The notes beneath the pieces were generated by a model that saw only the letters and a list, made by a program, of their open reading frames with translations, was not told the origin of the DNA and searched no databases. Positions 16,701 to 26,431 of a DNA stretch of 64,000 nucleotides are shown in pieces (position 1 is the first letter of the stretch; each line of letters starts with the position of its first letter). This DNA is from Vibrio coralliilyticus (GTDB lineage Bacteria > Pseudomonadota > Gammaproteobacteria > Enterobacterales > Vibrionaceae), in assembly GCF_024449095.1 (NCBI RefSeq), contig NZ_CP024627.1, positions 1,302,001 through 1,366,000 of the forward strand, given 5' to 3'. The translations under genes were made by a program, and so were the position numbers.

Positions 16701-17327
16701 ATGAAAAACGAAATTAAACAAAACCTTAAAGTTAAGCTGGAGCTGATATCAGATGAACTGATGACTTCTTTGGACACTGAATTTGAGGCGCTACTTCGTC
16801 GTAATTCTGCTGATGGCATGTTGCGATCAGGAAAAACGATCAAAGATACAATGGAGTTGGTTTCACGTTTAGACTCTAATCTATATTCCAGTGCTCTCGT
16901 GCATATCGATAGCCTTAACATTCAATATAGTTCATCACTCGAGTCAGATATTTCATGTCTTGTTTCTGAAGCTAAAACGCGCTTCGCAAAGAAAGTGCTG
17001 TCGGTTTTCCAACGAAGTACAGAGATTGCTGGAAAACCAGATTTATATGAGGCTTTGTTACCGGATTTAATGTCAGAGACTTCTGCTACGAGAACAAATT
17101 TTGAGAACCAGTTAAACCTAAAAATAATTGAATTAAAAAGAGTGCATATCAAAACGCCATTAGAAATAGGTTTGTGGGTACTTGAGCTTGTTGTAATAGC
17201 TTCATTAATATTTATATCAGGTATGTGGTTTAGTGACCCAGAAGGTAATTATGAGCCATTGTTTGCTGGTTTGGGGCTTTTGGTACCATTTATTTATGTT
17301 CTAATTAGACGTACTTCGAAACAGTAA
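16701..17327 (+). CDS. hypothetical protein with helical N-terminus and two C-terminal membrane spans
   Basis: A 208-residue protein (a GTG at 16695 could add two residues). Residues 1 to about 150 are charged and helical, possibly coiled coil (KQNLKVKLELISDEL, KIIELKRVHIK). Two membrane spans follow (LGLWVLELVVIASLIFISG-like region and LFAGLGLLVPFIYVLI) separated by a short acidic loop (WFSDPEGNYEP), ending in a basic tail. Topology suggests a cytoplasmic sensor or effector part anchored at the C-terminus, an arrangement also common in abortive-infection effectors; no catalytic motif is visible. Confidence 0.7.
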   Translation: MKNEIKQNLKVKLELISDELMTSLDTEFEALLRRNSADGMLRSGKTIKDTMELVSRLDSNLYSSALVHIDSLNIQYSSSLESDISCLVSEAKTRFAKKVLSVFQRSTEIAGKPDLYEALLPDLMSETSATRTNFENQLNLKIIELKRVHIKTPLEIGLWVLELVVIASLIFISGMWFSDPEGNYEPLFAGLGLLVPFIYVLIRRTSKQ

Positions 17328-17329
17328 CT

Positions 17330-17449
17330 TAACAAACTGTTCAAGAGGGATTCGCAACGCGTGGTATTTTCACTATGCGTTGGTTTTAGTGTTTAAGGTG
17401 GTATGCTGCGGCTTTGGTATAGCGTTGCTCACCCCTTAACAGGGCGTTA
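17330..17449 (+). repeat. attC, type C
   Basis: 120 bp, TAACAAACTGTTCAAGAGG with arms CAACGCGTGG and TATAGCGTTG. Confidence 0.9.
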
Positions 17450-17924
17450 GGTTGCTTTAAGTTTGTACGGTTTTTTAGTTTGGCGTTCAGCCACTTCGAA
17501 TCCTTTTGTTGTCGCTAGTTTCAGCGGTCATGTGGCTCGAGTTTTTTCAGGTGAAGGTTTCATTCAACTGGTAAGTTTTGACGTTAGTGATTGAGTGTTT
17601 TCTGTTTTTAAGTGCTCTTGGCCAAGTTTGTTCATTGGTAGTTCGTTATCTCAATCTGGTCAGTCTTTTTGCTTCAGCGAACCACCGCAAAAATAGTGAC
17701 GCGGTTGTTATTCAGTTTCGGTGGAGATTGCGGTGCAGTTAGCTTTTGTGTTTCATGGGCTGGTCCTATAGCACCAGCGAGCAAAGACACTCGTAATGAG
17801 CATACCTAACCATCCGCTCAAGACGGACAACCAACGCTTGGCGGTTTTGTGTCCGATTGTGTTCAGTGTTTACGGTGGTTTGTTTTAGTTTTGTGGTATG
17901 GTTGGTAGCCGCTTAGCAAGGGCG
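17447..17924 (+). mobile_element. R-cassette copy 12, subtype B
   Basis: 478 bp; attC 17807-17927, with GTGTCCGATTG in place of GTGTCTGGTTA. Confidence 0.85.
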
Positions 17925-17945
17925 TTATGGTAATGAGGTGTTATT

Positions 17946-18488
17946 TTGGAATTAAGTGAAAAAGAAATTCAGCAACTGTTGCATATGCAGGCAACAACGG
18001 ATTTTGATAGACGCAACAAGTGGATTGCATGTCAAAACACACTAGAGCTAATACATAAATTAATGATAGTACCATACCAAGGAATTGCTTTAGTCGACGC
18101 TCAATTGGTTGTTGAAGATAGGAACATAATTGAAGGTAATCCAACACAATTTAAAGGAGATTTAAGCTTTCATTTAACTCAATCATACTTATGGGTTCTC
18201 GGGGCTTATGAAATAATAAGGACAATATCTCAGTTTGCAGATAGTACTGAGGGTACAGCTCTTAAGGCTTTTAAAGATGAAGTGCGGGGACTAAAACATA
18301 AATTTGAGCGTTTAAGAGTTCCACTGGCTAAATTTGAAGCAGCTCGAAAAAACCCAACAGGATACACATATGCTTACCCTGAGATTAATACTATGCTTGG
18401 CACAAGTTGGCGCATCTCAAATACTGAGAGCATCTCACGCCGAGAACTATCTGATGAGTTCTTGCAGCTCATGGAAAAATTACCATAA
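17946..18488 (+). CDS. hypothetical protein
   Basis: A 180-residue cytoplasmic protein starting at TTG 17946, with GAGGTG eight bases upstream. It is mostly helical: MELSEKEIQQLLHMQATTDF, then SYLWVLGAYEIIRTISQF and ALKAFKDEVRGLKHKFERLRVPLAKFE. No catalytic motif or known family is apparent. The C-terminal part is polar. The attC gives the stop codon. Confidence 0.7.
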   Translation: MELSEKEIQQLLHMQATTDFDRRNKWIACQNTLELIHKLMIVPYQGIALVDAQLVVEDRNIIEGNPTQFKGDLSFHLTQSYLWVLGAYEIIRTISQFADSTEGTALKAFKDEVRGLKHKFERLRVPLAKFEAARKNPTGYTYAYPEINTMLGTSWRISNTESISRRELSDEFLQLMEKLP

Positions 18489-18576
18489 CAAAGCATTTAA
18501 GAGTGATTCGCAACGCTTGGCGCTTTCGCTTCGCTCAAGTATAGCCAAGCGATGCTCACACCTTAATGCGGCGTTA
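18486..18576 (+). repeat. attC, type S
   Basis: 91 bp, with CGCTTGGCGCTTTCGC in the left arm. Confidence 0.9.
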
Positions 18577-18614
18577 ACTGTACCCGCAAATCGTATGTAC
18601 TGAGAAAGGATTTT

Positions 18615-19202
18615 ATGTTAGAAGATTGGCTAAAATTTATCGCATTATTTGTTCCTGTAATCGGTATTGTTCCTTTATTAAGGCAAATTCAGGATTATTC
18701 GTTTACCAAGAATAAAGAGTACTATCAGATCTATGAAAAGGTCAGGGCTTTAGTTCAAGATTCTTTGACTGACAATTATGCTGAATTATTAGTGCTAATG
18801 AACTGTATTACTTCACGAGAATTAAGTCCGAAAGAAGTTGAGTGGTTTGTTGAATATCCAGGTGCATTTCGTTATCTCAAAGATTTTGGTATTAGCGGAG
18901 CTAGGTACTTGGAAGCAGATCTTAGCAACAACACATTCTCTCTGACGCCACGAGTCAACACCTTAAGAAAAAGGGTGTTTGAAAGGCTTAAGTTTGTAGG
19001 TTTTGTATCATTTTTCTTATTAGTCATGATCATCCCGCTAGCATATCTTTTATCCGTATCATCCCACGCAGCTATAGACTTCTTTGTGTACATAGTTATG
19101 TTTGGCTGTCTTTGCTTGGTTTTTACAGCTCTTATCGTAATGTTTGGAGCTTTGGATAAAGCCGTAGAATTGGATCGAGTCCATGTCGGAAAGTACAGTT
19201 AA
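18615..19202 (+). CDS. hypothetical membrane protein
   Basis: A 195-residue protein with an N-terminal span (LKFIALFVPVIGIVPLL), a soluble stretch of about 100 residues, and two C-terminal spans (FVGFVSFFLLVMIIPLAYLL and FFVYIVMFGCLCLVFTALIVMFG). The soluble part contains NCITSRELSPKEVEWFVEYPG. A weak AAGGA lies upstream of ATG 18615. Function unknown. Confidence 0.7.
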   Translation: MLEDWLKFIALFVPVIGIVPLLRQIQDYSFTKNKEYYQIYEKVRALVQDSLTDNYAELLVLMNCITSRELSPKEVEWFVEYPGAFRYLKDFGISGARYLEADLSNNTFSLTPRVNTLRKRVFERLKFVGFVSFFLLVMIIPLAYLLSVSSHAAIDFFVYIVMFGCLCLVFTALIVMFGALDKAVELDRVHVGKYS

Positions 19203-19321
19203 CAAAGCATTTAAGAGTGATTCTCAACGCTTGGCATTTTTCATTCCATCGTTAAGTTCAGTGTTTACGGTGGTAAGGTTAAGCTTGGTGGTCGCGTTGT
19301 TCACACCTTAATGCGGCGTTA
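19200..19321 (+). repeat. attC, type H
   Basis: 122 bp; contributes the stop codon of the preceding membrane protein. Confidence 0.9.
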
Positions 19322-19345
19322 TGTGAATCAGAGAGAATTGAGTGT

Positions 19346-19741
19346 ATGAAGAAGTTCTTCGCAATATTTATTGCAGCTTTTTGTTTAGTTTCAGTTGATG
19401 CTCTAGCGAATAACTACAAGCTCGGGCAGGCGTTTGAAAATCATCAAAGTGACCTTCAAGTTCGTGGTTCAGGAACAGTGATTCGCCTATTGCCAGATGA
19501 CAACAAAGGAACTCGACATCAAAGATTTATACTCAAATTAGATAGTAAGCAGACTTTGCTTGTTGCCCATAATATCGATTTAGCGCCAAGAACCCCCAAC
19601 CTAAAAGTCGGCGATCGAGTTCAGTTTTACGGCGAATATGAATGGAATAAAAAGGGTGGTGTAATTCACTGGACACACCGTGATCCCAACAATAGGCATC
19701 CGCACGGTTGGCTAAAGCACAACGGTAAAAAGTACGAGTGA
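19346..19741 (+). CDS. DUF3465 family secreted protein
   Basis: A 131-residue protein with a signal peptide (KKFFAIFIAAFCLVSVDALA, cut before NNYK). The mature part matches DUF3465 in order: GSGTVIRLLPDDNKGTRHQR, FILKLDSKQTLLVAHNIDLA, GDRVQFYGEYEWNKKGGVIH and WTHRDPNN, ending HPHGWLKHNGKKYE. The fold is probably a small beta barrel (OB-like) in the periplasm; the role of the family is unknown. The length is normal for the family, so the gene is intact. Confidence 0.85.
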   Translation: MKKFFAIFIAAFCLVSVDALANNYKLGQAFENHQSDLQVRGSGTVIRLLPDDNKGTRHQRFILKLDSKQTLLVAHNIDLAPRTPNLKVGDRVQFYGEYEWNKKGGVIHWTHRDPNNRHPHGWLKHNGKKYE

Positions 19742-19750
19742 AAATTCACA

Positions 19751-19872
19751 TAACAAAGCATTTAAGAGGGATTCTCAACGCTTGGCACTTCAGCTTCTAC
19801 TTCAATTTAAGTGTATATGGCACAATATGTTAAGTCGGGTGGTTGCGTTGTTCACCCCTTAATGCGGCGTTA
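19751..19872 (+). repeat. attC, type H
   Basis: 122 bp; nine bases after the DUF3465 stop. Confidence 0.9.
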
Positions 19873-19889
19873 AATTTTTTAGAGGTAAT

Positions 19890-20246
19890 ATGAAGGTTTA
19901 TAAATCGATATTTTGGGGTGTGTTTTTTGCTCTATTACAATCTTCAGAGGTGTTGGCGGAGACATTCTCAACTTATGAAGGAAAAATTAAGAGCATTTAT
20001 CTGCATGAGCGTTTACACACCCCGTACTTTGGTATTGAACTTGAAGGTACAATGGATAAAAATCCGTGTGGAGACAGCTTAAAGTATTTTATCAAAAACC
20101 CAGAAACATTGAACGATAGACATCTATCAATGCTTCTTGCTGCACATGCATCCGGTAAAGTTGTCGTTATCCAAAATGCAGATACAACGGTTGCTCAACG
20201 ATGCCATAGTAACTACCCAACATTCAATTTTGTTAAAGTAAAATAG
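19890..20246 (+). CDS. small secreted two-cysteine protein, paralogue 2 of 3
   Basis: A 118-residue protein with signal peptide KSIFWGVFFALLQSSEVLA and the mature start ETFSTYEGKIKSIYLHE. It shares with 4225 and 54185 a first Cys after the central strand (KNPCGDSLKYFI), the block LSMLLAAHASGKVVVIQN and a second Cys near the end (QRCHSNYP). Identity to the other two is low, so these are old paralogues. AGAGG precedes ATG. Likely a disulfide-bonded periplasmic or released protein; function unknown. Confidence 0.75.
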   Translation: MKVYKSIFWGVFFALLQSSEVLAETFSTYEGKIKSIYLHERLHTPYFGIELEGTMDKNPCGDSLKYFIKNPETLNDRHLSMLLAAHASGKVVVIQNADTTVAQRCHSNYPTFNFVKVK

Positions 20247-20252
20247 AAAACT

Positions 20253-20373
20253 TAACAAAGCATTTAAGAGTGATTCCCAACGCTTGGCATTTTCAATTCA
20301 AGGTTGGGTTTCGTGTTTACAGCGCAATGGTTTAGGTCAGTGGTAGCGTTGCTCACACCTTAATGCGGCGTTA
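20253..20373 (+). repeat. attC, type H
   Basis: 121 bp, with central TGTTTACAGCGCAATGG. Confidence 0.9.
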
Positions 20374-20845
20374 GGTTGCTTTGGGTTTGAACGGTTTGTA
20401 GTTTGGCGTTCAGCCACTTCAATAATCTTGTTTGTCGCGAATCTCAGCGGCCATGTGGCTCGAACTTTTGCAGGTGAAGGTTCCATTCAACTGGCAAGCT
20501 TGGATGTTAGTGGCTGAGTGTTTTCTGTTTTTAAGTGCTCTTGTCCAAGTCTATTCATTGGTAGTTTGTTCTCTCAACTTGATTAGCTTTTGGGCTTCAG
20601 CGAACCACCGCAAAAATAGTGGCGTGGTTGTTTTCAGCCTTGGTGGTTATTGCGGTGCAGTTAGCTTTGGTGTTTCATGGGTTAGTCCTATAGCTCCAGC
20701 GAGCAAAGCGTTCGTAATGAGCATACCTAACCATCCGCTCAAGACGGACAACCAACGCTTGGCGGCTTTGTGTCTGGTTGAATTTAGTGTTTACGGTGGT
20801 TTGTCTGAGTTTTGTGGTACTGTTGGTAGCCGCTTAGCAAGGGCG
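20371..20845 (+). mobile_element. R-cassette copy 13, subtype B
   Basis: 475 bp; attC 20728-20848. First of three R-cassettes in a row. Confidence 0.85.
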
Positions 20846-21323
20846 TTAGGTTGCTTTAAGTTTGTACGTTTTTTTAGTTTGGCACTCAGCCACTTAAGTT
20901 CTCTTGTTTGTCGCTAGTATCTGTGGCCATGTGGCTCGAACTTTTGCATGTGAAAGTTTCATTCAATTGGCAAGTTTTGACGTTAGTGGGTGAGTGTATT
21001 CTGTTTTTAAGTGCTCCTGCCCAAGTTTATTCACTGGCAGCTCGTTATCTCAATTTGGTTAGCTTTTTGGCTTCAATGAACCACCGCAAAAATAGTGACG
21101 TGGTTGTTTATTCAGCTTCGATGGTGATTGCGGTGCAGTTAGCTTTAGTGTTTCATCGTTTAGTCCTATAGCTTCAGCGAGCAAAGCGTTTGTAATGAGC
21201 ATGCCTAACAATCAGCTCAAGACGGACAACCAACGCCTGGTGGTTTTGTGTCTGGTTGTGCTCAGTGTTTAAGGTGGTTTGTTTCAGTTCTGTGGTATCG
21301 TTGGTCGCCGCTTAGCAAGGGCG
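20846..21323 (+). mobile_element. R-cassette copy 14, subtype B
   Basis: 478 bp; attC 21206-21326 (core GCCTAACAATC). Differs from copy 16 by about one base (TGGTGG against TGGCGG in the attC). Confidence 0.85.
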
Positions 21324-21800
21324 TTAGGTTGCTTTAAGTTTGTTCGGTTTTTTAGTTTGGCGTCTAGCCACTTCAATAATATTGTTTTCGCTAGTGTCAG
21401 TGGTCATGTGGCTCGAACTTTTTTAGGTGAAGGTTTCCTTCTATTGACAAACATTTGTGTGAGTAGGCAGAGCGTCTTCTGTTTTAAGTGCTCTTGTCCA
21501 AGTCTATTCATTGGAAGTTTGTCATCTCAATTTGGCTAGCTTTTTGGCTTCAGTGAACCACCGCAAAAATAGTGATGTGATTGTCATTCAGCTTCGGTGG
21601 TTGTTGCGGTGCAGTTAGCTTTGGTGTTTCATGGGTGAGTCCTATAGCTTAAGCGAACATAGATGCTCGTAATGAGCATACCTAACCATCAGCTCAAGAC
21701 GGACAACCAACGCTTAGCGGTTTTGTATCTGGTTGTGCTCAGTGTTTACGGTGGTTTGTCTGAGTTTTATGGTATTGTTGGTTGCCGCTTAGCAAGGGCG
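21324..21800 (+). mobile_element. R-cassette copy 15, subtype A
   Basis: 477 bp; attC 21683-21803. Pairs with copy 17 in a duplicated two-cassette block. Confidence 0.85.
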
Positions 21801-21821
21801 TTAGCTATATACGAGGATAAA

Positions 21822-22590
21822 ATGAATACAGTGGATGTAATGCGAGAGTACAATGAGTTTGAACGAAAGCGCATTAACTCGTTTAATGGTGTAAAGAAAA
21901 CGGATAGTAATCTGACTAAGTTCGTATCAAATGATCGTCATGGTAGCTATATTTCATTTTTCAGCTTCGATGAAAGTCTCACTGAATCAATAGTTAAAGA
22001 GCAACTTGCATATTTTAACAAGCGCAATTTATGTTTTGAATGGAAAACGTACAGCACCGATAAACCAAGTAATATCGGTGACGTATTGCTTGCTAATGGA
22101 TTTGAAAAAGAAGCTTCCGAATCATTTATGGTTTTGGATCTTTCAAAGGCCTCGGGTGAGTCCTTTGATGAATCTCAGATCACAGAAGTTTCTGACAGCG
22201 CAGGCATTCGTGACGCAATAAGGGTTCAAGAACAGGTTTGGGGTGGAGACTTCGATTGGCAATACAACTACCTAATGAGTCTCAAAGAACATTCGCCAGA
22301 TTCAGTGTCCATTTATGTAGTGTATGTCAACGACCAACCGGTCACTTCTGCTTGGCTAACATTTAATAGAAGTAGTCCATTTGCAGGTATTTGGGGCGGA
22401 AGCACCATCGAAGAATTTCGGGGTAACGGTTATTATAGTTTGCTACTCAATAAGCGTATTGCTGAAGCAAAGTCGAAAGGGGGTTAAATATCTTATAATC
22501 GATGCCTCAGATATGAGTAAACCAATCGTATCAAAGCGTGGTTTTGAAATCGTAGCGACAACTACGGGGTACACTTCACCAAATAGCTAA
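21822..22590 (+). pseudogene. GNAT acetyltransferase gene broken by a frameshift
   Basis: From ATG 21822 (GAGGAT upstream) the frame runs 221 codons to a TAA at 22485, ending ...GNGYYSLLLNKRIAEAKSKGG. The GNAT fold continues in another frame with GVKYLIIDASDMSKPIVSKR and GFEIVATTTGY up to 22590. Removing one base from the run of five G at 22479-22483 joins the two into a protein of about 255 residues that has motif A (FRGNGYYSLLLNKRI) and the C-terminal motif. It is therefore a +1 slip in a homopolymer, a real mutation or a base-calling error. Confidence 0.8.
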
Positions 22591-22708
22591 CAAGGCGTTT
22601 AAGAGGGATTCTCAACGCTTGGCACTTTCAGTTTGAATCAGTTTTAGTGTTTACGGCACAATAGGTTAAGTTCGGTGGTAGCGTTGTTCACCCCTTAACG
22701 CGGCGTTA
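22588..22708 (+). repeat. attC, type H
   Basis: 121 bp; its TAA would be the stop of the repaired GNAT frame, which supports the frameshift reading. Confidence 0.9.
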
Positions 22709-23183
22709 GGTTGCTTTAAGTTTGTACGTTTTTTTAGTTTGGCACTCAGCCACTTAAGTTCTCTTGTTTGTCGCTAGTATCTGTGGCCATGTGGCTCGAA
22801 CTTTTGCATGTGAAAGTTTCATTCAATTGGCAAGTTTTGACGTTAGTGGGTGAGTGTATTCTGTTTTTAAGTGCTCCTGCCCAAGTTTATTCACTGGCAG
22901 CTCGTTATCTCAATTTGGTTAGCTTTTTGGCTTCAATGAACCACCGCAAAAATAGTGACGTGGTTGTTTATTCAGCTTCGATGGTGATTGCGGTGCAGTT
23001 AGCTTTAGTGTTTCATCGTTTAGTCCTATAGCTTCAGCGAGCAAAGCGTTTGTAATGAGCATGCCTAACAATCAGCTCAAGACGGACAACCAACGCCTGG
23101 CGGTTTTGTGTCTGGTTGTGCTCAGTGTTTAAGGTGGTTTGTTTCAGTTCTGTGGTATCGTTGGTCGCCGCTTAGCAAGGGCG
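22706..23183 (+). mobile_element. R-cassette copy 16, subtype B
   Basis: 478 bp; attC 23066-23186. Almost identical to copy 14. Confidence 0.85.
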
Positions 23184-23660
23184 TTAGGTTGCTTTAAGTT
23201 TGTTCGGTTTTTTAGTTTGGGGTCCAGCCACTTCAATAATATTGTTTTCGCTAGTGTCAGTGGTCATGTGGCTCGAACTTTTTTAGGTGAAGGTTTCCTT
23301 CTATTGACAAACATTTGTGTGAGTAGGCAGAGCGTCTTCTGTTTTAAGTGCTCTTGTCCAAGTCTATTCATTGGAAGTTTGTCATCTCAATTTGGCTAGC
23401 TTTTTGGCTTTAGTGAACCACCGCAAAAATAGTGATGTGATTGCCATTCAGCTTCGGTGGTTGTTGCGGTGTAGTTAGCTTTGGTGTTTCGTGGTTTAGT
23501 CTTATAGCTTAAGCGAGCAAAAGCATTCGTAATGAGCATACCTAACCATCAGCTCAAGACGGACAACCAACGCTTGGCGGTTTTGTGTCTGGTTATGTTT
23601 AGTGTTTACGGTGGTTTGTTGGAGTTTTGTGGTATTGTTGGTAGCCGCTTAGCAAGGGCG
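23184..23660 (+). mobile_element. R-cassette copy 17, subtype A
   Basis: 477 bp; attC 23543-23663. Body nearly identical to copy 15; its attC differs more (CGTTTAGTG-type changes are absent but the core reads GGTTATGTTTAG). Confidence 0.85.
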
Positions 23661-23668
23661 TTAGCTCG

Positions 23669-24193
23669 ATGGGGGAAGTTTTGGAACTAACGGAATTAAA
23701 TGAAATAAAAGACGCGAGTTTTGCACATGTTGTTTGTGATGCTAATACTTGGTTTGAGCGCTCAAGAGCTTTAATGGCATCTGCACGAATATCAATGGAA
23801 CGAGTAGATATCCTTATAAATCATACCGAACGCCAAGAATTAGAAAGTGTTTGCTATTTGTTGTATGGCTTAGCCTTGGAAAACTTATTCAAAGCTGTTT
23901 GGGTTTATAATAAATATGGTTCGCCACTTAGCGAAGACTGGATGCCGGAATCAAAGTTTCCTAAAGCAATCCAAACACATGATTTGATAAAGCTTGCTGA
24001 ATCAATAAATTTTGATTTATCAGAGCAATATAAACTTACATTAGAAATATTGACTGAGTCAGTAAGGTGGTCTGGTCGATATCCTTGCGATTTGAAACCG
24101 AGCTTAAGTGGGCGGTTCTTTAGCCCTCAAGTACATAAAGGTGCAGAGTCAATTTATGCTGAGTATCGTAAAATGTTCACCTTATCGAGCTAA
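23669..24193 (+). CDS. hypothetical HEPN-like helical protein
   Basis: A 174-residue helical protein. The pattern CYLLYGLALENLFKAVWVYN, later THDLIKLAESINFDLSEQYK and TESVRWSGRYPCDL resembles HEPN-fold proteins found in toxin-antitoxin and abortive-infection systems, where a helix ending in ALENLxKA is followed by HDL. The RX4-6H RNase motif is not clear, so activity is uncertain. ATG 23669 lies eight bases after the crossover with no site; TTG 23681, six bases after GGGGGAAG, may be the true start. Its attC is R-type. Confidence 0.7.
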   Translation: MGEVLELTELNEIKDASFAHVVCDANTWFERSRALMASARISMERVDILINHTERQELESVCYLLYGLALENLFKAVWVYNKYGSPLSEDWMPESKFPKAIQTHDLIKLAESINFDLSEQYKLTLEILTESVRWSGRYPCDLKPSLSGRFFSPQVHKGAESIYAEYRKMFTLSS

Positions 24194-24311
24194 CAATCAG
24201 CTCAAGACGGACAACCAACGCTTGGTGGTTTTGTGTCTGGTTATGTTTAGTGTTTACGGTGGTTTGCTGGAGTTTTGTTTTATTGTTGGTAGCCGCTTAG
24301 CAAGGGCGTTA
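24191..24311 (+). repeat. attC, type R, on a coding cassette
   Basis: 121 bp; its first bases are the stop codon of the HEPN-like gene. Confidence 0.9.
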
Positions 24312-24328
24312 GGTGTTCGGAGGGCATT

Positions 24329-24748
24329 TTGAAAATATCTGATTTCTACGATGAAAATGACGAAATTAAACCGGTGCTTTCTCAGGGGTTTATCTCACTA
24401 TGGCGTGGCTGGTTAACTAGAGAAGAAGCTTATAAGCTTAATCAAGTTGATGCCTATGAGGTTGAGCGTTTCAAACAATTAATACGACTATTGTACTCAA
24501 AATACGACATATATAGAGCTGAATGGGATTCGAGAACTTTGCACAAAATAAATAATATTGACTCTTTTTTGTCTGACTATCCTTGTAGCTTTGAGGGTGG
24601 AGATTTTGTGGAAATATTTATTCCTAGTTTGGATTTATTAATCAAAGAGACGTACGACTATACATTTATTTTTTGGTATAAGGAAAATAAAGTGCAGGAA
24701 TGTATTAGTTCCTTGGCATCCCAAGTAAGGTTATATACGTTCAACTAG
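24329..24748 (+). CDS. hypothetical acidic protein
   Basis: A 139-residue cytoplasmic protein starting at TTG 24329 behind GGAGGG. It opens MKISDFYDENDEIKPVLSQG and contains SLWRGWLTREEAYKLNQVD and FIPSLDLLIKETYDYTFIFW. Aromatic residues are frequent and the charge is negative, as in many immunity-type proteins, but I recognise no family. Confidence 0.7.
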   Translation: MKISDFYDENDEIKPVLSQGFISLWRGWLTREEAYKLNQVDAYEVERFKQLIRLLYSKYDIYRAEWDSRTLHKINNIDSFLSDYPCSFEGGDFVEIFIPSLDLLIKETYDYTFIFWYKENKVQECISSLASQVRLYTFN

Positions 24749-24760
24749 TAGCTACACACC

Positions 24761-24853
24761 TAACAAAGCGTTCAAGAGCGATTCCGCAACGCGTGCCAGT
24801 TTCGCTTCGCTCACAGTATGGCACGCATTACGTCACGCCTTAACGCGGCGTTA
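24761..24853 (+). repeat. attC, short variant with CGCGTGCC arm
   Basis: 93 bp; hairpin arms GCGTGCCA and TGGCACGC around TTCGCTTCGCTCACAG. Related to type S and to the site at 47354. Confidence 0.85.
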
Positions 24854-25327
24854 GGTTGCTCTGGATTTGTACGGTTTTTAGTTTAGCGCTCAGCCACTTC
24901 AATAATCTTGTTTGTCGCGAGTTTCAGTGGCCATGTGGCTCGAACTTTTTCAGGTGAAAGTTTCCTTCTATTGACAAACATTTGTGTGAGTAGGCAGAGC
25001 GTCTTCTGTTTTTAGTGCTCTTGTCCAAGTCTATTCATTGGAAGTTTGTTCTCTCAACTTGGTTAGCTTTTTTGCTTCAGCGAACCACCGCAAAAATAGT
25101 GATTTAGTTGTTATTCGGCTTGGGTGGTTATTGCGGTGCAGCTAGCTTTGGTGTTTGATAGTTTAGTCCTATAGCTCAAGCTAGCAAAGGTGTTCGTAAT
25201 GAGCATACCTAACCATCCGCTCAAGACGGACAACCAACGCTTGGCGGTTTTGTGTCTGGTTGGGTATCGTGTTTACGGTGGTTTGTTTGAGTTTTGTGGT
25301 ATCGTTGGTAGCCGCTTAGCAAGGGCG
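24851..25327 (+). mobile_element. R-cassette copy 18, subtype A
   Basis: 477 bp; attC 25210-25330. Body differs from copies 1 and 6 by about one base (CGCGAG for CGCTAG), while the attC has the GGTTGGGTATCG variant of copy 5. Confidence 0.85.
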
Positions 25328-25346
25328 TTATGCGTCAGGAGAGTAT

Positions 25347-25808
25347 ATGCGCACTTTTTTTCAAAATTCAGATTACTTTGAACGCTTAGTTACCAAGCCT
25401 CTGTATTATATTAAACCTGAATACGAGCTAGATTGGGTGGGTAATAAACTCACAGAAAGTGAAGATAGCTTTGCTTGTTATTTGAATCAGCTTTTTGATG
25501 AGCTAGATGCAGTAGTTGCACCCAAGAATTATCATAAGTTTGAAGATATTATTGCCAAGTACAGTGCTTTAGAAGACTCTACAATCAGAAAGCAAGGTAA
25601 ACTCTGGATTGGGCAAGACTACGGCTGGATTTTAGAAAATGGCTCGTATAATGACATTAATGAACAGAATTTAGTGCTGGCGATTGCTGGTCGCATTAAA
25701 GCCGCAAAGCGTTTTAAACAGTACAATTTTGATGATATGGAAAAGGGGCACAGAGACATGCTTTCTGAGCTTTTACAATGCTTTATATATCACCGCTCAA
25801 ACGCATAA
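25347..25808 (+). CDS. hypothetical protein
   Basis: A 153-residue cytoplasmic protein starting at ATG 25347 behind CAGGAGAG. It contains ELDWVGNKLTESEDSFACYL, then RKQGKLWIGQDYGWILENGS and NQNLVLAIAGRIKAAKRF-like helices with a final EKGHRDMLSELLQCFIYH. No family recognised; acidic first half and basic middle helix. Stop codon within the attC. Confidence 0.7.
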   Translation: MRTFFQNSDYFERLVTKPLYYIKPEYELDWVGNKLTESEDSFACYLNQLFDELDAVVAPKNYHKFEDIIAKYSALEDSTIRKQGKLWIGQDYGWILENGSYNDINEQNLVLAIAGRIKAAKRFKQYNFDDMEKGHRDMLSELLQCFIYHRSNA

Positions 25809-25927
25809 CAAAGCATTTAAGAGTGATTCCTAACGCTTGGCATTTCTCATTCCATCGTTGAGTCTTGTGTTTACGGTGGTATGGTTGGGTTTCGTGGTTG
25901 CGTTACTCACACCTTAATGCGGCGTTA
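25806..25927 (+). repeat. attC, type H
   Basis: 122 bp, with GATTCCTAACGCTTGG (one base off the usual CCCAACGC). Confidence 0.9.
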
Positions 25928-25954
25928 AATGTATCTCGAAATAAGGAGTTTATT

Positions 25955-26431
25955 GTGGATATAAAGAACCAGTTTAATACTAAGACAATAGAAGTTGATA
26001 AAGACAAGATTAGGTCATTAATACAAGCTGCAGAGATCGCAAAGGAAAAAGCGAGCAGGCACTTGGAGAAAGCTAGAAAGGATCTGGAACATTATCAATC
26101 AGAGCAACGTTGTTTAAATGCAATGATAGAGTACGAAAGGAACCTGAACGAGAGGAAGGATGTCTACAAGACAAACTGTTTTTCCGGGATATTAAGCAAA
26201 TCTAAAGATGTGGAAAGATATTCCAACATATCTTTAGGTGAGTGTATCTCCGGTGACTTTACCCAAAGGTTGCTCAAGGTTAATAAAACTATAGAAAGTA
26301 TTGAAGAAATCATCACAATATATACCAATGCTTATACGTTTTCAGAGCGAGATATAGAAAACCTAAATAATATACTGGCTGATCCTTTTAGGGAGCAAGT
26401 ATTTGATAGCAGTGTGTTGGAATACATTTAA
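25955..26431 (+). CDS. hypothetical coiled-coil protein
   Basis: A 158-residue protein starting at GTG 25955, eight bases after AAGGAG. Residues about 15-60 are a strongly charged heptad-like helix (KDKIRSLIQAAEIAKEKASR, then HLEKARKDLEHYQSEQRCL) and residues about 105-145 a second helical stretch (LLKVNKTIESIEEIITIYT). Probably cytoplasmic and oligomeric. No enzymatic motif. The longer upstream frame crosses the attC and is rejected. Confidence 0.72.
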   Translation: MDIKNQFNTKTIEVDKDKIRSLIQAAEIAKEKASRHLEKARKDLEHYQSEQRCLNAMIEYERNLNERKDVYKTNCFSGILSKSKDVERYSNISLGECISGDFTQRLLKVNKTIESIEEIITIYTNAYTFSERDIENLNNILADPFREQVFDSSVLEYI

